A stretch of DNA of 64,000 nucleotides from assembly GCA_964057225.1 (NCBI GenBank), contig CAXKVF010000094.1, forward strand, positions 62,001-126,000, in the 5' to 3' direction. The notes under the pieces were generated by a model. The model ran no database searches. It was not told the origin of the DNA and saw only the letters and a program-made list of their open reading frames with translations. Below are positions 13,317-25,248 of this stretch, piece by piece (position 1 is the first letter of the stretch; each line of letters begins with the position of its first letter). This DNA comes from Auanema rhodensis (taxonomy: Eukaryota > Nematoda > Chromadorea > Rhabditida > Rhabditidae). The translations under genes and the position numbers were made by a program.

Positions 13317-16300
13317 AAAATTTGTTTTTAGACTAATATGGACATGGGGAATCTAATTTTGTAAACCGCATCTCTTTATCTTTCACGTGAAGCGAGTTAC
13401 ATACCAAGTGCACATCACGTGTACATTTAATTAGCATAAATTAAAGTTCACGTAAATTTCAAAGTCATGGTTACCATGCACCAATATCAATAAAAATTGG
13501 TTTTTAGACTAATATGGACATGGGGAATCTAATTTTGAAAACCGCATCTCTTTATCTTTCACGTGAAGCGAGTTACATACCAAGTGCACATCACGTGTAC
13601 ATTTAATTAGCATAAATTAAAGTTCACGTAAATTTCAAAGTCATGGTTACCATGCACCAATATCAATAAAAATTTGTTTTTAGACTAATATGGACATGGG
13701 GAATCTAATTTTGAAAACCGCATCTCTTTATCTTTCACGTGAAGCGAGTTACATACCAAGTGCACATCACGTGTACATTTAATTAGCATAAATTAAAGTT
13801 CACGTAAATTTCAAAGTCATGGTTACCATGAACCAATATCAATAAAAATTTGTTTTTAGACTAATATGGACATGGGGAATCTAATTTTGAAAACCGCATC
13901 TCTTTATCTTTCACGTGAAGCGAGTTACATACCAAGTGCACATCACGTGTACATTTAATTAGCATAAATTAAAGTTCACGAAAATTTCAAAGTCGTGGTT
14001 ACCATGCACCAATATCAATAAAAATTCGTTTTTAGACTAATATGGACATGGGGAATCTAATTTTGAAAACCGCATCTCTTTATCTTTCACGTGAAGCGAG
14101 TTACATACCAAGTGCACATCACGTGTACATTTAATTAGCATAAATTAAAGTTCACGTAAATTTCAAAGTCATGGTTACCATGAACCAATATCAATTAAAA
14201 TTTGTTTTTAGACTAATATGGACATGGGCAATCTAATTTTGAAAACCGCATCTCTTTATCTTTCACGTGAAGCGAGTTACATACCAAGTGCACATCACGT
14301 GTACATTTAATTAGCATAAATTAAAGTTCACGTAAATTTCAAAGTCATGGTTACCATGCACCAATATCAATAAAAATTTGTTTTTAGACTAATATGGACA
14401 TGGGGAATCTAATTTTGAAAACCGCATCTCTTTATCTTTCACGTGAAGCGAGTTACATTCCAAGTGCACATCACGTGTACATTTAATTAGCATACATTAA
14501 AGTTCACGTAAATTTCAAAGTCATGGTTACCATGCACCAATATCAATAAAAATTTGTTTTTAGACTAATATGGACATGGGGAATCTAATTTTGAAAACCG
14601 CATCTCTTCATCTTTCACGTGAAGCGAGTTACATACCAAGTGCACATCACGTGTACATTTAATTAGCATAAATTAAAGTTCACGTAAATTTCAAAGTCAT
14701 GGTTACCATGCACCAATATCAATAAAAATTTGTTTTTAGACTAATATGGACATGGGGAATCTAATTTTAAAAACCGCATCTCTTTATCTTTCACGTGAAG
14801 CGAGTTACATACCAAGTGCACATCACGTGTACATTTAATTAGCATAAATTAAAGTTCACGTAAATTTCAAAGTCATGGTTACCATGAACCAATATCAATA
14901 AAAATTTGTTTTTAGACTAATATGGACATGGGGAATCTAATTTTGAAAACCGCATATCTTTATCTTTCACGTGAAGCGAGTTACATACCAAGTGCACATC
15001 ACGTGTACATTTAATTAGCATAAATTAAAGTTCACGTAAATTTCAAAGTCATGGTTACCATGAACCAATATCAATTAAAATTTGTTTTTAGACTAATATG
15101 GACATGGGCAATCTAATTTTGAAAACCGCATCTCTTTATCTTTCACGTGAAGCGAGTTACATACCAAGTGCACATCACGTGTACATTTAATTAGCATAAA
15201 TTAAAGTTCACGTAAATTTCAAAGTCATGGTTACCATGCACCAATATCAATAAAAATTTGTTTTTAGACTAATATGGACATGGGGAATCTAATTTTGAAA
15301 ACCGCATATCTTTATCTTTCACGTGAAGCGAGTTACATACCAAGTGCACATCACGTGTACATTTAATTAGCATAAAATAAAGTTCACGTAAATTTCAAAG
15401 TCATGGTTACCATGAACCAATATCAATTAAAATTTGTTTTTAGACTAATATGGACATGGGCAATCTAATTTTGAAAACCGCATCTCTTTATCTTTCACGT
15501 GAAGCGAGTTACATACCAAGTGCACATCACGTGTACATTTAATTAGCATAAATTAAAGTTCACGTAAATTTCAAAGTCATGGTTACCATGCACCAATATC
15601 AATAAAAATTTGTTTTTAGACTAATATGGACATGGGGAATCTAATTTTGAAAACCGCATCTCTTTATCTTTCACGTGAAGCGAGTTACATTCCAAGTGCA
15701 CATCACGTGTACATTTAATTAGCATACATTAAAGTTCACGTAAATTTCAAAGTCATGGTTACCATGCACCAATATCAATAAAAATTTGTTTTTAGACTAA
15801 TATGGACATGGGGAATCTAATTTTGAAAACCGCATCTCTTCATCTTTCACGTGAAGCGAGTTACATACCAAGTGCACATCACGTGTACATTTAATTAGCA
15901 TAAATTAAAGTTCACGTAAATTTCAAAGTCATGGTTACCATGCACCAATATCAATAAAAATTTGTTTTTAGACTAATATGGACATGGGGAATCTAATTTT
16001 GAAAACCGCATCTCTTTATCTTTCACGTGAAGCGAGTTACATACCAAGTGCACATCACGTGTACATTTAATTAGCATAAATTAAAGTTCACGTAAATTTC
16101 AAAGTCATGGTTACCATGAACCAATATCAATAAAAATTTGTTTTTAGACTAATATGGACATGGGGAATCTAATTTTGAAAACCGCATATCTTTATCTTTC
16201 ACGTGAAGCGAGTTACATACCAAGTGCACATCACGTGTACATTTAATTAGCATAAATTAAAGTTCACGTAAATTTCAAAGTCGTGGTTACCATGCACCAA

Positions 16301-19300
16301 TATCAATAAAAATTCGTTTTTAGACTAATATGGACATGGGGAATCTAATTTTGAAAACCGCATCTCTTTATCTTTCACGTGAAGCGAGTTACATACCAAG
16401 TGCACATCACGTGTACATTTAATTAGCATAAATTAAAGTTCACGTAAATTTCAAAGTCATGGTTACCATGCACCAATATCAATAAAAATTTGTTTTTAGA
16501 CTAATATGGACATGGGGAATCTAATTTTGAAAACCGCATCTCTTTATCTTTCACGTGAAGCGAGTTACATACCAAGTGCACATCACGTGTACATTTAATT
16601 AGCATAAATTAAAGTTCACGTAAATTTCAAAGTCATGGTTACCATGAACCAATATCAATAAAAATTTGTTTTTAGACTAATATGGACATGGGGAATCTAA
16701 TTTTGAAAACCGCATCTCTTTATCTTTCACGTGAAGCGAGTTACATACCAAGTGCACATCACGTGTACATTTAATTAGCATAAATTAAAGTTCACGTAAA
16801 TTTCAAAGTCGTGGTTACCATGCACCAATATCAATAAAAATTCGTTTTTAGACTAATATGGACATGGGGAATCTAATTTTGAAAACCGCATCTCTTTATC
16901 TTTCACGTGAAGCGAGTTACATACCAAGTGCACATCACGTCTAAATTTAATTAGCATAAATTAAAGTTCACGAAAATTTCAAAGTCATGGTTACCATGAA
17001 CCAATATCAATAAAAATTTGTTTTTAGACTAATATGGACATGGGCAATCTAATTTTGAAAACCGCATCTCTTTATCTTTCACGTGAAGCGAGTTACATAC
17101 CAAGTGCACATCACGTGTACATTTAATTAGCATAAATTAAAGTTCACGTAAATTTCAAAGTCATGGTTACCATGCACCAATATCAATAAAAATTTGTTTT
17201 TAGACTAATATGGACATGGGGAATCTAATTTTGAAAACCGCATCTCTTCATCTTTCACGTGAAGCGAGTTACATACCAAGTGCACATCACGTGTACATTT
17301 AATTAGCATTAATTAAAGTTCACGTAAATTTCAAAGTCATGGTTACCATGAACCAATATCAATAAAAATTTGTTTTTAGACTAATATGGACATGGGGAAT
17401 CTAATTTTAAAAACCGCATCTCTTTATCTTTCACGTGAAGCGAGTTACATACCAAGTGCACATCACGTGTACATTTAATTAGCATAAATTAAAGTTCACG
17501 TAAATTTCAAAGTCATGGTTACCATGCACCAATATCAATAAAAATTTGTTTTTAGACTAATATGGACATGGGGAATCTAATTTTGAAAACCGCATCTCTT
17601 CATATTTCACGTGAAGCGAGTTACATACCAAGTGCACATCACGTCTAAATTTAATTAGCATAAATTAAAGTTCACGAAAATTTCAAAGTCATGGTTACCA
17701 TGAACCAATATCAATAAAAATTTGTTTTTAGACTAATATGGACATGGGCAATCTAATTTTGAAAACCGCATCTCTTTATCTTTCACGTGAAGCGAGTTAC
17801 ATACCAAGTGCACATCACGTGTACATTTAATTAGCATAAATTAAAGTTCACGTAAATTTCAAAGTCATGGTTACCATGCACCAATATCAATAAAAATTTG
17901 TTTTTAGACTAATATGGACATGGGGAATCTAATTTTGAAAACCGCATCTCTTCATCTTTCACGTGAAGCGAGTTACATACCAAGTGCACATCACGTGTAC
18001 ATTTAATTAGCATAAATTAAAGTTCACGTAAATTTCAAAGTCATGGTTACCATGAACCAATATCAATAAAAATTTGTTTTTAGACTAATATGGACATGGG
18101 GAATCTAATTTTAAAAACCGCATCTCTTTATCTTTCACGTGAAGCGAGTTACATACCAAGTGCACATCACGTGTACATTTAATTAGCATAAATTAAAGTT
18201 CACGTAAAATTCAAAGTCATGGTTACCATGCACCAATATCAATAAAAATTTGTTTTTAGACTAATATGGACATGGGGAATCTAATTTTGAAAACCGCATC
18301 TCTTTATCTTTCACGTGAAGCGAGTTACATACCAAGTGCACATCACGTGTACATTTAATTAGCATAAATTAAAGTTCACGTAAATTTCAAAGTCATGGTT
18401 ACCATGCACCAATATCAATAAAAATTTGTTTTTAGACTAATATGGACATGGGGAATCTAATTTTGAAAACCGCATCTCTTTATCTTTCACGTGAAGCGAG
18501 TTACATACCAAGTGCACATCACGTGTACATTTAATTAGCATAAATTAAAGTTCACGTAAATTTCAAAGTCATGGTTACCATGAAGCAATATCAATAAAAA
18601 TTTGTTTTTAGACTAATATGGACATGGGGAATCTAATTTTGAAAACCGCATCTCTTTATCTTTCACGTGAAGCGAGTTACATACCAAGTGCACATCACGT
18701 GTACATTTAATTAGCATAAATTAAAGTTCACGTAAATTTCAAAGTCATGGTTACCATGAACCAATATCAATAAAAATTTGTTTTTAGACTAATATGGACA
18801 TGGGGAATCTAATTTTGAAAACCGCATCTCTTTATCTTTCACGTGAAGCGAGTTACATACCAAGTGCACATCACGTGTACATTTAATTAGCATAAATTAA
18901 AGTTCACGTAAATTTCAAAGTCATGGTTACCATGCACCAATATCAATAAAAATTTGTTTTTAGACTAATATGGACATGGGGAATCTAATTTTGAAAACCG
19001 CATCTCTTTATCTTTCACGTGAAGCGAGTTACATACCAAGTGCACATCACGTGTACATTTAATTAGCATAAATTAAAGTTCACGTAAATTTCAAAGTCAT
19101 GGTTACCATGCACCAATATCAATAAAAATTTGTTTTTAGACTAATATGGACATGGGGAATCTAATTTTGAAAACCGCATCTCTTTATCTTTCACGTGAAG
19201 CGAGTTACATACCAAGTGCACATCACGTGTACATTTAATTAGCATAAATTAAAGTTCACGTAAATTTCAAAGTCATGGTTACCACGAAGCAATATCAATA

Positions 19301-21492
19301 AAAATTTGTTTTTAGACTAATATGGACATGGGGAATCTAATTTTGAAAACCGCATCTCTTTATCTTTTACGTGAAGCGAGTTACATACCAAGTGCACATC
19401 ACGTGTACATTTAATTAGCATAAATTAAAGTTCACGTAAATTTCAAAGTCATGGTTACCATGCACCAATATCAATAAAAATTTGTTTTTAGACTAATATG
19501 GACATGGGGAATCTAATTTTGAAAACCGCATCTCTTTATCTTTCACGTGAAGCGAGTTACATACCAAGTGCACATCACGTGTACATTTAATTAGCATAAA
19601 TTAAAGTTCACGTAAATTTCAAAGTCATGGTTACCATGAACCAATATCAATAAAAATTTGTTTTTAGACTAATATGGACATGGGGAATCTAATTTTGAAA
19701 ACCGCATCTCTTTATCTTTCACGTGAAGCGAGTTACATACCAAGTGCACATCACGTGTACATTTAATTAGCATAAATTAAAGTTCACGTAAAATTCAAAG
19801 TCATGGTTACCATGCACCAATATCAATAAAAATTTGTTTTTAGACTAACATGGACATGGGGAATCTAATTTTGAAAACCGCATCTCTTTATCTTTTACGT
19901 GAAGCGAGTTACATACCAAGTGCACATCACGTGTACATTTAATTAGCATAAATTAAAGTTCACGTAAATTTCAAAGTCATGGTTACCATGAACCAATATC
20001 AATAAAAATTTGTTTTTAGACTAATATGGACATGGGGAATCTAATTTTGAAAACCGCATCTCTTTATCTTTCACGTGAAGCGAGTTACATACCAAGTGCA
20101 CATCACGTGTACATTTAATTAGCATAAATTAAAGTTCACGTAAATTTCAAAGTCATGGTTACCATGAACCAATATCAATAAAAATTTGTTTTTAGACTAA
20201 TATGGACATGGGGAATCTAATTTTGAAAACCGCATCTCTTTATCTTTCACGTGAAGCGAGTTACATACCAAGTGCACATCACGTGTACATTTAATTAGCA
20301 TAAATTAAAGTTCACGTAAATTTCAAAGTCATGGTTACCATGAAGCAATATCAATAAAAATTTGTTTTTAGACTAATATGGACATGTGGAATCTAATTTT
20401 GAAAACCGCATCTCTTTATCTTTCACGTGAAGCGAGTTACATACCAAGTGCACATCACGTGTACATTTAATTAGCATAAATTAAAGTTCACGTAAAATTC
20501 AAAGTCATGGTTACCATGAACCAATATCAATAAAAATTTGTTTTTAGACTAATATGGACATGGGGAATCTAATTTTGAAAACCGCATCTCTTTATCTTTC
20601 ACGTGAAGCGAGTTACATACCAAGTGCACATCACGTGTACATTTAATTAGCATAAATTAAAGTTCACGTAAATTTCAAAGTCATGGTTACCATGAACCAA
20701 TATCAATAAAAATTTGTTTTTAGACTAATATGGACATGGGGAATCTAATTTTGAAAACCGCATCTCTTTATCTTTCACGTGAAGCGAGTTACATACCAAG
20801 TGCACATCACGTGTACATTTAATTAGCATAAATTAAAGTTCACGTAAATTTCAAAGTCATGGTTACCATGAACCAATATCAATAAAAATTTGTTTTTAGA
20901 CTAATATGGACATGGGGAATCTAATTTTGAAAACCGCATCTCTTTATCTTTCACGTGAAGCGAGTTACATACCAAGTGCACATCACGTGTACATTTAATT
21001 AGCATAAATTAAAGTTCACGTAAATTTCAAAGTCATGGTTACCATGAACCAATATCAATAAAAATTTGTTTTTAGACTAATATGGACATGGGGAATCTAA
21101 TTTTGAAAACCGCATCTCTTTATCTTTCACGTGAAGCGAGTTACATACCAAGTGCACATCACGTGTACATTTAATTAGCATAAATTAAAGTTCACGTAAA
21201 TTTCAAAGTCATGGTTACCATGCACCAATATCAATAAAAATTTGTTTTTAGACTAATATGGACATGGGGAATCTAATTTTGAAAACCGCATCTCTTTATC
21301 TTTCACGTGAAGCGAGTTACATACCAAGTGCACATCACGTGTACATTTAATTAGCATAAATTAAAGTTCACGTAAATTTCAAAGTCATGGTTACCATGAA
21401 GCAATATCAATAAAAATTTGTTTTTAGACTAATATGGAAATGGGGAATCTAATTTTGAAAACCGCATCTCTTTATCTTTCACGTGAAGCGAG
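13317..21492. repeat. Large higher-order segment, copy 2 (about 8.2 kb)
   Basis: Counterpart of the segment at about 1.5-9.7 kb, offset by 11,792 bp. Diagnostic partners are TTTTGTAAACC at 13361, AAAATTGG at 13493, TCGTGG at 13993, GTCT at 16939 and 17643, AGCATTAATT at 17303, CGTAAAAT at 18203, CTTTTACG at 19364, CATGTGG at 20383 and TATGGAAA at 21433. New changes specific to this copy are rare (for example ACCACGAAGC at 19281 and CTAACATGG near 19848), so the duplication looks recent. One monomer is gained between about 14.46 and 14.8 kb and one is lost between 16281 and 16809 relative to copy 1. Confidence 0.9.
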
Positions 21493-22528
21493 TTACATAC
21501 CAAGTGCACATCACGTGTACATTTAATTAGCATAAATTAAAGTTCACGTAAATTTCAAAGTCATGGTTACCATGAACCAATATCAATAAAAATTTGTTTT
21601 TAGACTAATATGGACATGGGGAATCTAATTTTGAAAACCGCATCTCTTTATCTTTCACGTGAAGCGAGTTACATACCAAGTGCACATCACGTGTACATTT
21701 AATTAGCATAAATTAAAGTTCACTTAAATTTCAAAGTCATGGTTACCATGAACCAATATCAATAAAAATTTGTTTTTAGACTAATATGGACATGGGGAAT
21801 CTAATTTTGGAAACCGCATCTCTTTATCTTTCACGTGAAGCGAGTTACATACCAAGTGCACATCACGTGTACATTTAATTAGCATAAATTAAAGTTCACG
21901 TAAATTTCAAAGTCATGGTTACCATGCACCAATATCAATAAAAATTTGTTTTTAGACTAATATGGACATGGGGAATCTAATTTTGAAAACCGCATCTCTT
22001 TATCTTTCACGTGAAGCGAGTTACATACCAAGTGCACATCACGTGTACATTTAATTAGCATAAATTAAAGTTCACGTAAATTTCAAAGTCATGGTTACCA
22101 TGCACCAATATCAATAAAAATTTGTTTTTAGACTAATATGGACATGGGGAATCTAATTTTGAAAACCGCATCTCTTTATCTTTCACGTGAAGCGAGTTAC
22201 ATACCAAGTGCACATCACGTGTACATTTAATTAGCATAAATTAAAGTTCACGTAAATTTCAAAGTCATGGTTACCATGCACCAATATCAATAAAAATTTG
22301 TTTTTAGACTAATATGGACATGGGGAATCTAATTTTGAAAACCGCATCTCTTTATCTTTCACGTGAAGCGAGTTACATACCAAGTGCACATCACGTGTAC
22401 ATTTAATTAGCATAAATTAAAGTTCACGTAAATTTCAAAGTCATGGTTACCATGAAGCAATATCAATAAAAATTTGTTTTTAGACTAATATGGACATGGG
22501 GAATCTAATTTTGAAAACCGCATCTCTT

Positions 22529-24112
22529 TATCTTTTACGTGAAGCGAGTTACATACCAAGTGCACATCACGTGTACATTTAATTAGCATAAATTAAAGTT
22601 CACGTAAATTTCAAAGTCATGGTTACCATGCACCAATATCAATAAAAATTTGTTTTTAGACTAATATGGACATGGGGAATCTAATTTTGAAAACCGCATC
22701 TCTTTATCTTTCACGTGAAGCGAGTTACATACCAAGTGCACATCACGTGTACATTTAATTAGCATAAATTAAAGTTCACGTAAATTTCAAAGTCATGGTT
22801 ACCATGCACCAATATCAATAAAAATTTGTTTTTAGACTAATATGGACATGGGGAATCTAATTTTGAAAACCGCATCTCTTTATCTTTTACGTGAAGCGAG
22901 TTACATACCAAGTGCACATCACGTGTACATTTAATTAGCATAAATTAAAGTTCACGTAAATTTCAAAGTCATGGTTACCATGAACCAATATCAATAAAAA
23001 TTTGTTTTTAGACTAATATGGACATGGGGAATCTAATTTTGAAAACCGCATCTCTTTATCTTTCACGTGAAGCGAGTTACATACCAAGTGCACATCACGT
23101 GTACATTTAATTAGCATAAATTAAAGTTCACGTAAATTTCAAAGTCATGGTTACCATGCACCAATATCAATAAAAATTTGTTTTTAGACTAATATGGACA
23201 TGGGGAATCTAATTTTGAAAACCGCATCTCTTTATCTTTTACGTGAAGCGAGTTACATACCAAGTGCACATCACGTGTACATTTAATTAGCATAAATTAA
23301 AGTTCACGTAAATTTCAAAGTCATGGTTACCATGAACCAATATCAATAAAAATTTGTTTTTAGACTAATATGGACATGGGGAATCTAATTTTGAAAACCG
23401 CATCTCTTTATCTTTCACGTGAAGCGAGTTACATACCAAGTGCACATCACGTGTACATTTAATTAGCATAAATTAAAGTTCACGTAAATTTCAAAGTCAT
23501 GGTTACCATGCACCAATATCAATAAAAATTTGTTTTTAGACTAATATGGACATGGGGAATCTAATTTTGAAAACCGCATCTCTTTATCTTTTACGTGAAG
23601 CGAGTTACATACCAAGTGCACATCACGTGTACATTTAATTAGCATAAATTAAAGTTCACGTAAATTTCAAAGTCATGGTTACCATGAACCAATATCAATA
23701 AAAATTTGTTTTTAGACTAATATGGACATGGGGAATCTAATTTTGAAAACCGCATCTCTTTATCTTTCACGTGAAGCGAGTTACATACCAAGTGCACATC
23801 ACGTGTACATTTAATTAGCATAAATTAAAGTTCACGTAAATTTCAAAGTCATGGTTACCATGCACCAATATCAATAAAAATTTGTTTTTAGACTAATATG
23901 GACATGGGGAATCTAATTTTGAAAACCGCATCTCTTTATCTTTTACGTGAAGCGAGTTACATACCAAGTGCACATCACGTGTACATTTAATTAGCATAAA
24001 TTAAAGTTCACGTAAATTTCAAAGTCATGGTTACCATGCACCAATATCAATAAAAATTTGTTTTTAGACTAATATGGACATGGGGAATCTAATTTTGAAA
24101 ACCGCATCTCTT
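22529..24112. repeat. Dimeric (352-bp) higher-order stretch
   Basis: The CTTTTACG variant, which destroys the first CACGTG, appears at 22532, 22884, 23236, 23588 and 23940, exactly every 352 bp (two monomers), while the intervening monomers keep CTTTCACG. This indicates local amplification of a two-monomer unit. Confidence 0.85.
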
Positions 24113-24701
24113 TATCTTTCACGTGAAGCGAGTTACATACCAAGTGCACATCACGTGTACATTTAATTAGCATAAATTAAAGTTCACGTAAATTTCAAAG
24201 TCATGGTTACCATGAAGCAATATCAATAAAAATTTGTTTTTAGACTAATATGGACATGTGGAATCTAATTTTGAAAACCGCATCTCTTCATCTTTCACGT
24301 GAAGCGAGTTACATACCAAGTGCACATCACGTGTACATTTAATTAGCATAAATTAAAGTTCACGTAAAATTCAAAGTCATGGTTACCATGAACCAATATC
24401 AATAAAAATTTGTTTTTAGACTAATATGGACATGGGGAATCTAATTTTGAAAACCGCATCTCTTTATCTTTCACGTGAAGCGAGTTACATACCAAGTGCA
24501 CATCACGTGTACATTTAATTAGCATAAATTAAAGTTCACGTAAATTTCAAAGTCATGGTTACCATGAAGCAATATCAATAAAAATTTGTTTTTAGACTAA
24601 TATGGACATGGGGAATCTAATTTTGAAAACCGCATCTCTTTATCTTTTACGTGAAGCGAGTTACATACCAAGTGCACATCACGTGTACATTTAATTAGCA
24701 T

Positions 24702-24707
24702 AAATTA
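24702..24707. repeat. Target-site duplication of element 1, left copy (AAATTA)
   Basis: The satellite left of element 1 stops at monomer position 67 (AAATTA) and resumes on the right at position 62 with the same AAATTA (30001-30006). Apart from the duplicated six bases no satellite sequence is lost, as expected for target-primed insertion. Confidence 0.75.
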
Positions 24708-24714
24708 GTCAAGG

Positions 24715-24720
24715 TTTATT
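24715..24720 (-). promoter_or_regulatory. AATAAA polyadenylation-type signal at element 1 3' end
   Basis: The plus strand TTTATT is AATAAA in element sense, within GAACAATAAACC, which element 2 shares. It ends seven bases before the element end, closer than a usual signal-to-cleavage distance, so it may instead be part of a terminal recognition sequence. Confidence 0.5.
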
Positions 24721-24988
24721 GTTCTTTATCACAGGTTATAACAATAGCAGTTTTGAAAAAAGAAAGTGGATAAAAGAAGTTCCTTACAATATGAACATGA
24801 TTATATAAATTGATTGACATGAAAACATTAATTGTATAGAGATAAGAATAATTATTGAATCAATTATGTCAGTAGAAAATATATATTCTAAACAAGTAAA
24901 TCTATGTGTCATAGTTGTCAACCCATCCTTGATAAACAAGGGATTTGTTCAGTTCAAAAAATATGACCTGACCTCATTTTTACTTTTA

Positions 24989-25078
24989 CCAGGTGCGGTG
25001 GAACTTAGAGAAAAAGTCGAGCCCGTTCTGGTAATCAGAGGTAACTATCACCAGATTCGTATGGCTAATGCCTATAGA
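24989..25078 (-). other. Conserved 3' UTR block (candidate RT-recognition RNA), element 1
   Basis: In element sense the block reads CTATAGGCATTAG, CCATACG, GATAGTTACCTCT, CAGAACGGGCTCGACT and AGTTCCACCGCACCTG with short variable gaps. The same blocks occur in the same order at 53612-53697 in element 2 with only a few changes. Noncoding conservation at this level between families whose proteins differ by about a third suggests a structured RNA needed for retrotransposition; no fold was computed. Confidence 0.65.
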
Positions 25079-25248
25079 GTCCATGGTGCAGTAACATTGT
25101 AGCAAAGGGAACAAGGATGTGGTTGAAAACAAAAAATGATACATGAAGAACATAGTTTGCATAGATATTTGTAGAAGACATATTGAAATAATAATTAGAG
25201 AACAAAATATCATAAGCAGACGAAAAACATTAATAATGAAAGTGCAAG

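Larger units (their letters stand above)
1..24707. repeat. 176-bp satellite array, block 1 (140 complete monomers)
   Basis: Head-to-tail tandem repeat. Taking TATCTTTCACGTGAAG as the start of the monomer, starts fall at 1, 177, 353 and so on, up to 24641, which is exactly 1 + 140 x 176, so there is no net length change over 24.6 kb. The last 67 bases are a partial copy cut by element 1. The first copy is about 32% GC by count. Copies differ by a small set of recurrent point variants, for example ATGCACC, ATGAACC or ATGAAGC, TTTCACG or TTTTACG, GGGGAATC or GGGCAATC, and TTTGAAAACC or TTTAAAAACC. These variants recur in blocks and so define higher-order repeats. All monomers have the same orientation. 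No open reading frame of interest runs through it, since 176 is not a multiple of three and stops occur in all frames. The organisation and homogeneity resemble centromeric or pericentromeric satellites; that role is inference. Confidence 0.98.
24708..25248 (-). other. Element 1 3' UTR
   Basis: Noncoding stretch between the ORF2 stop (TAG, complement of 25249-25251) and the satellite. It contains the block conserved with element 2 (24989-25078) and a conserved terminus that reads, in element sense, TTATAACCTGTGAT, then GAACAATAAACC, then TTGAC at the junction. The 3' UTR of a LINE is where its reverse transcriptase normally recognises the RNA, so the conservation is consistent with that role. 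The middle part shows no other recognisable feature. Confidence 0.8.

Noticed and set aside
1-24707. CRISPR array
   Set aside because: The whole 176-bp unit is repeated with no unique spacers, and the window contains eukaryotic LINEs.
24989-25078. tRNA-like gene in the 3' UTR block (GTTCCACCGCACC looks like a T-arm region)
   Set aside because: No complete A and B boxes or cloverleaf pairing could be assembled by eye, and the same block is at the same place in both LINE families, so it belongs to the elements.
24866-25102. Plus-strand open frame of 78 codons with an ATG
   Set aside because: It lies antisense inside the element 1 3' UTR and overlaps the block conserved with element 2. Conservation there does not follow codons and no similar frame exists in element 2.
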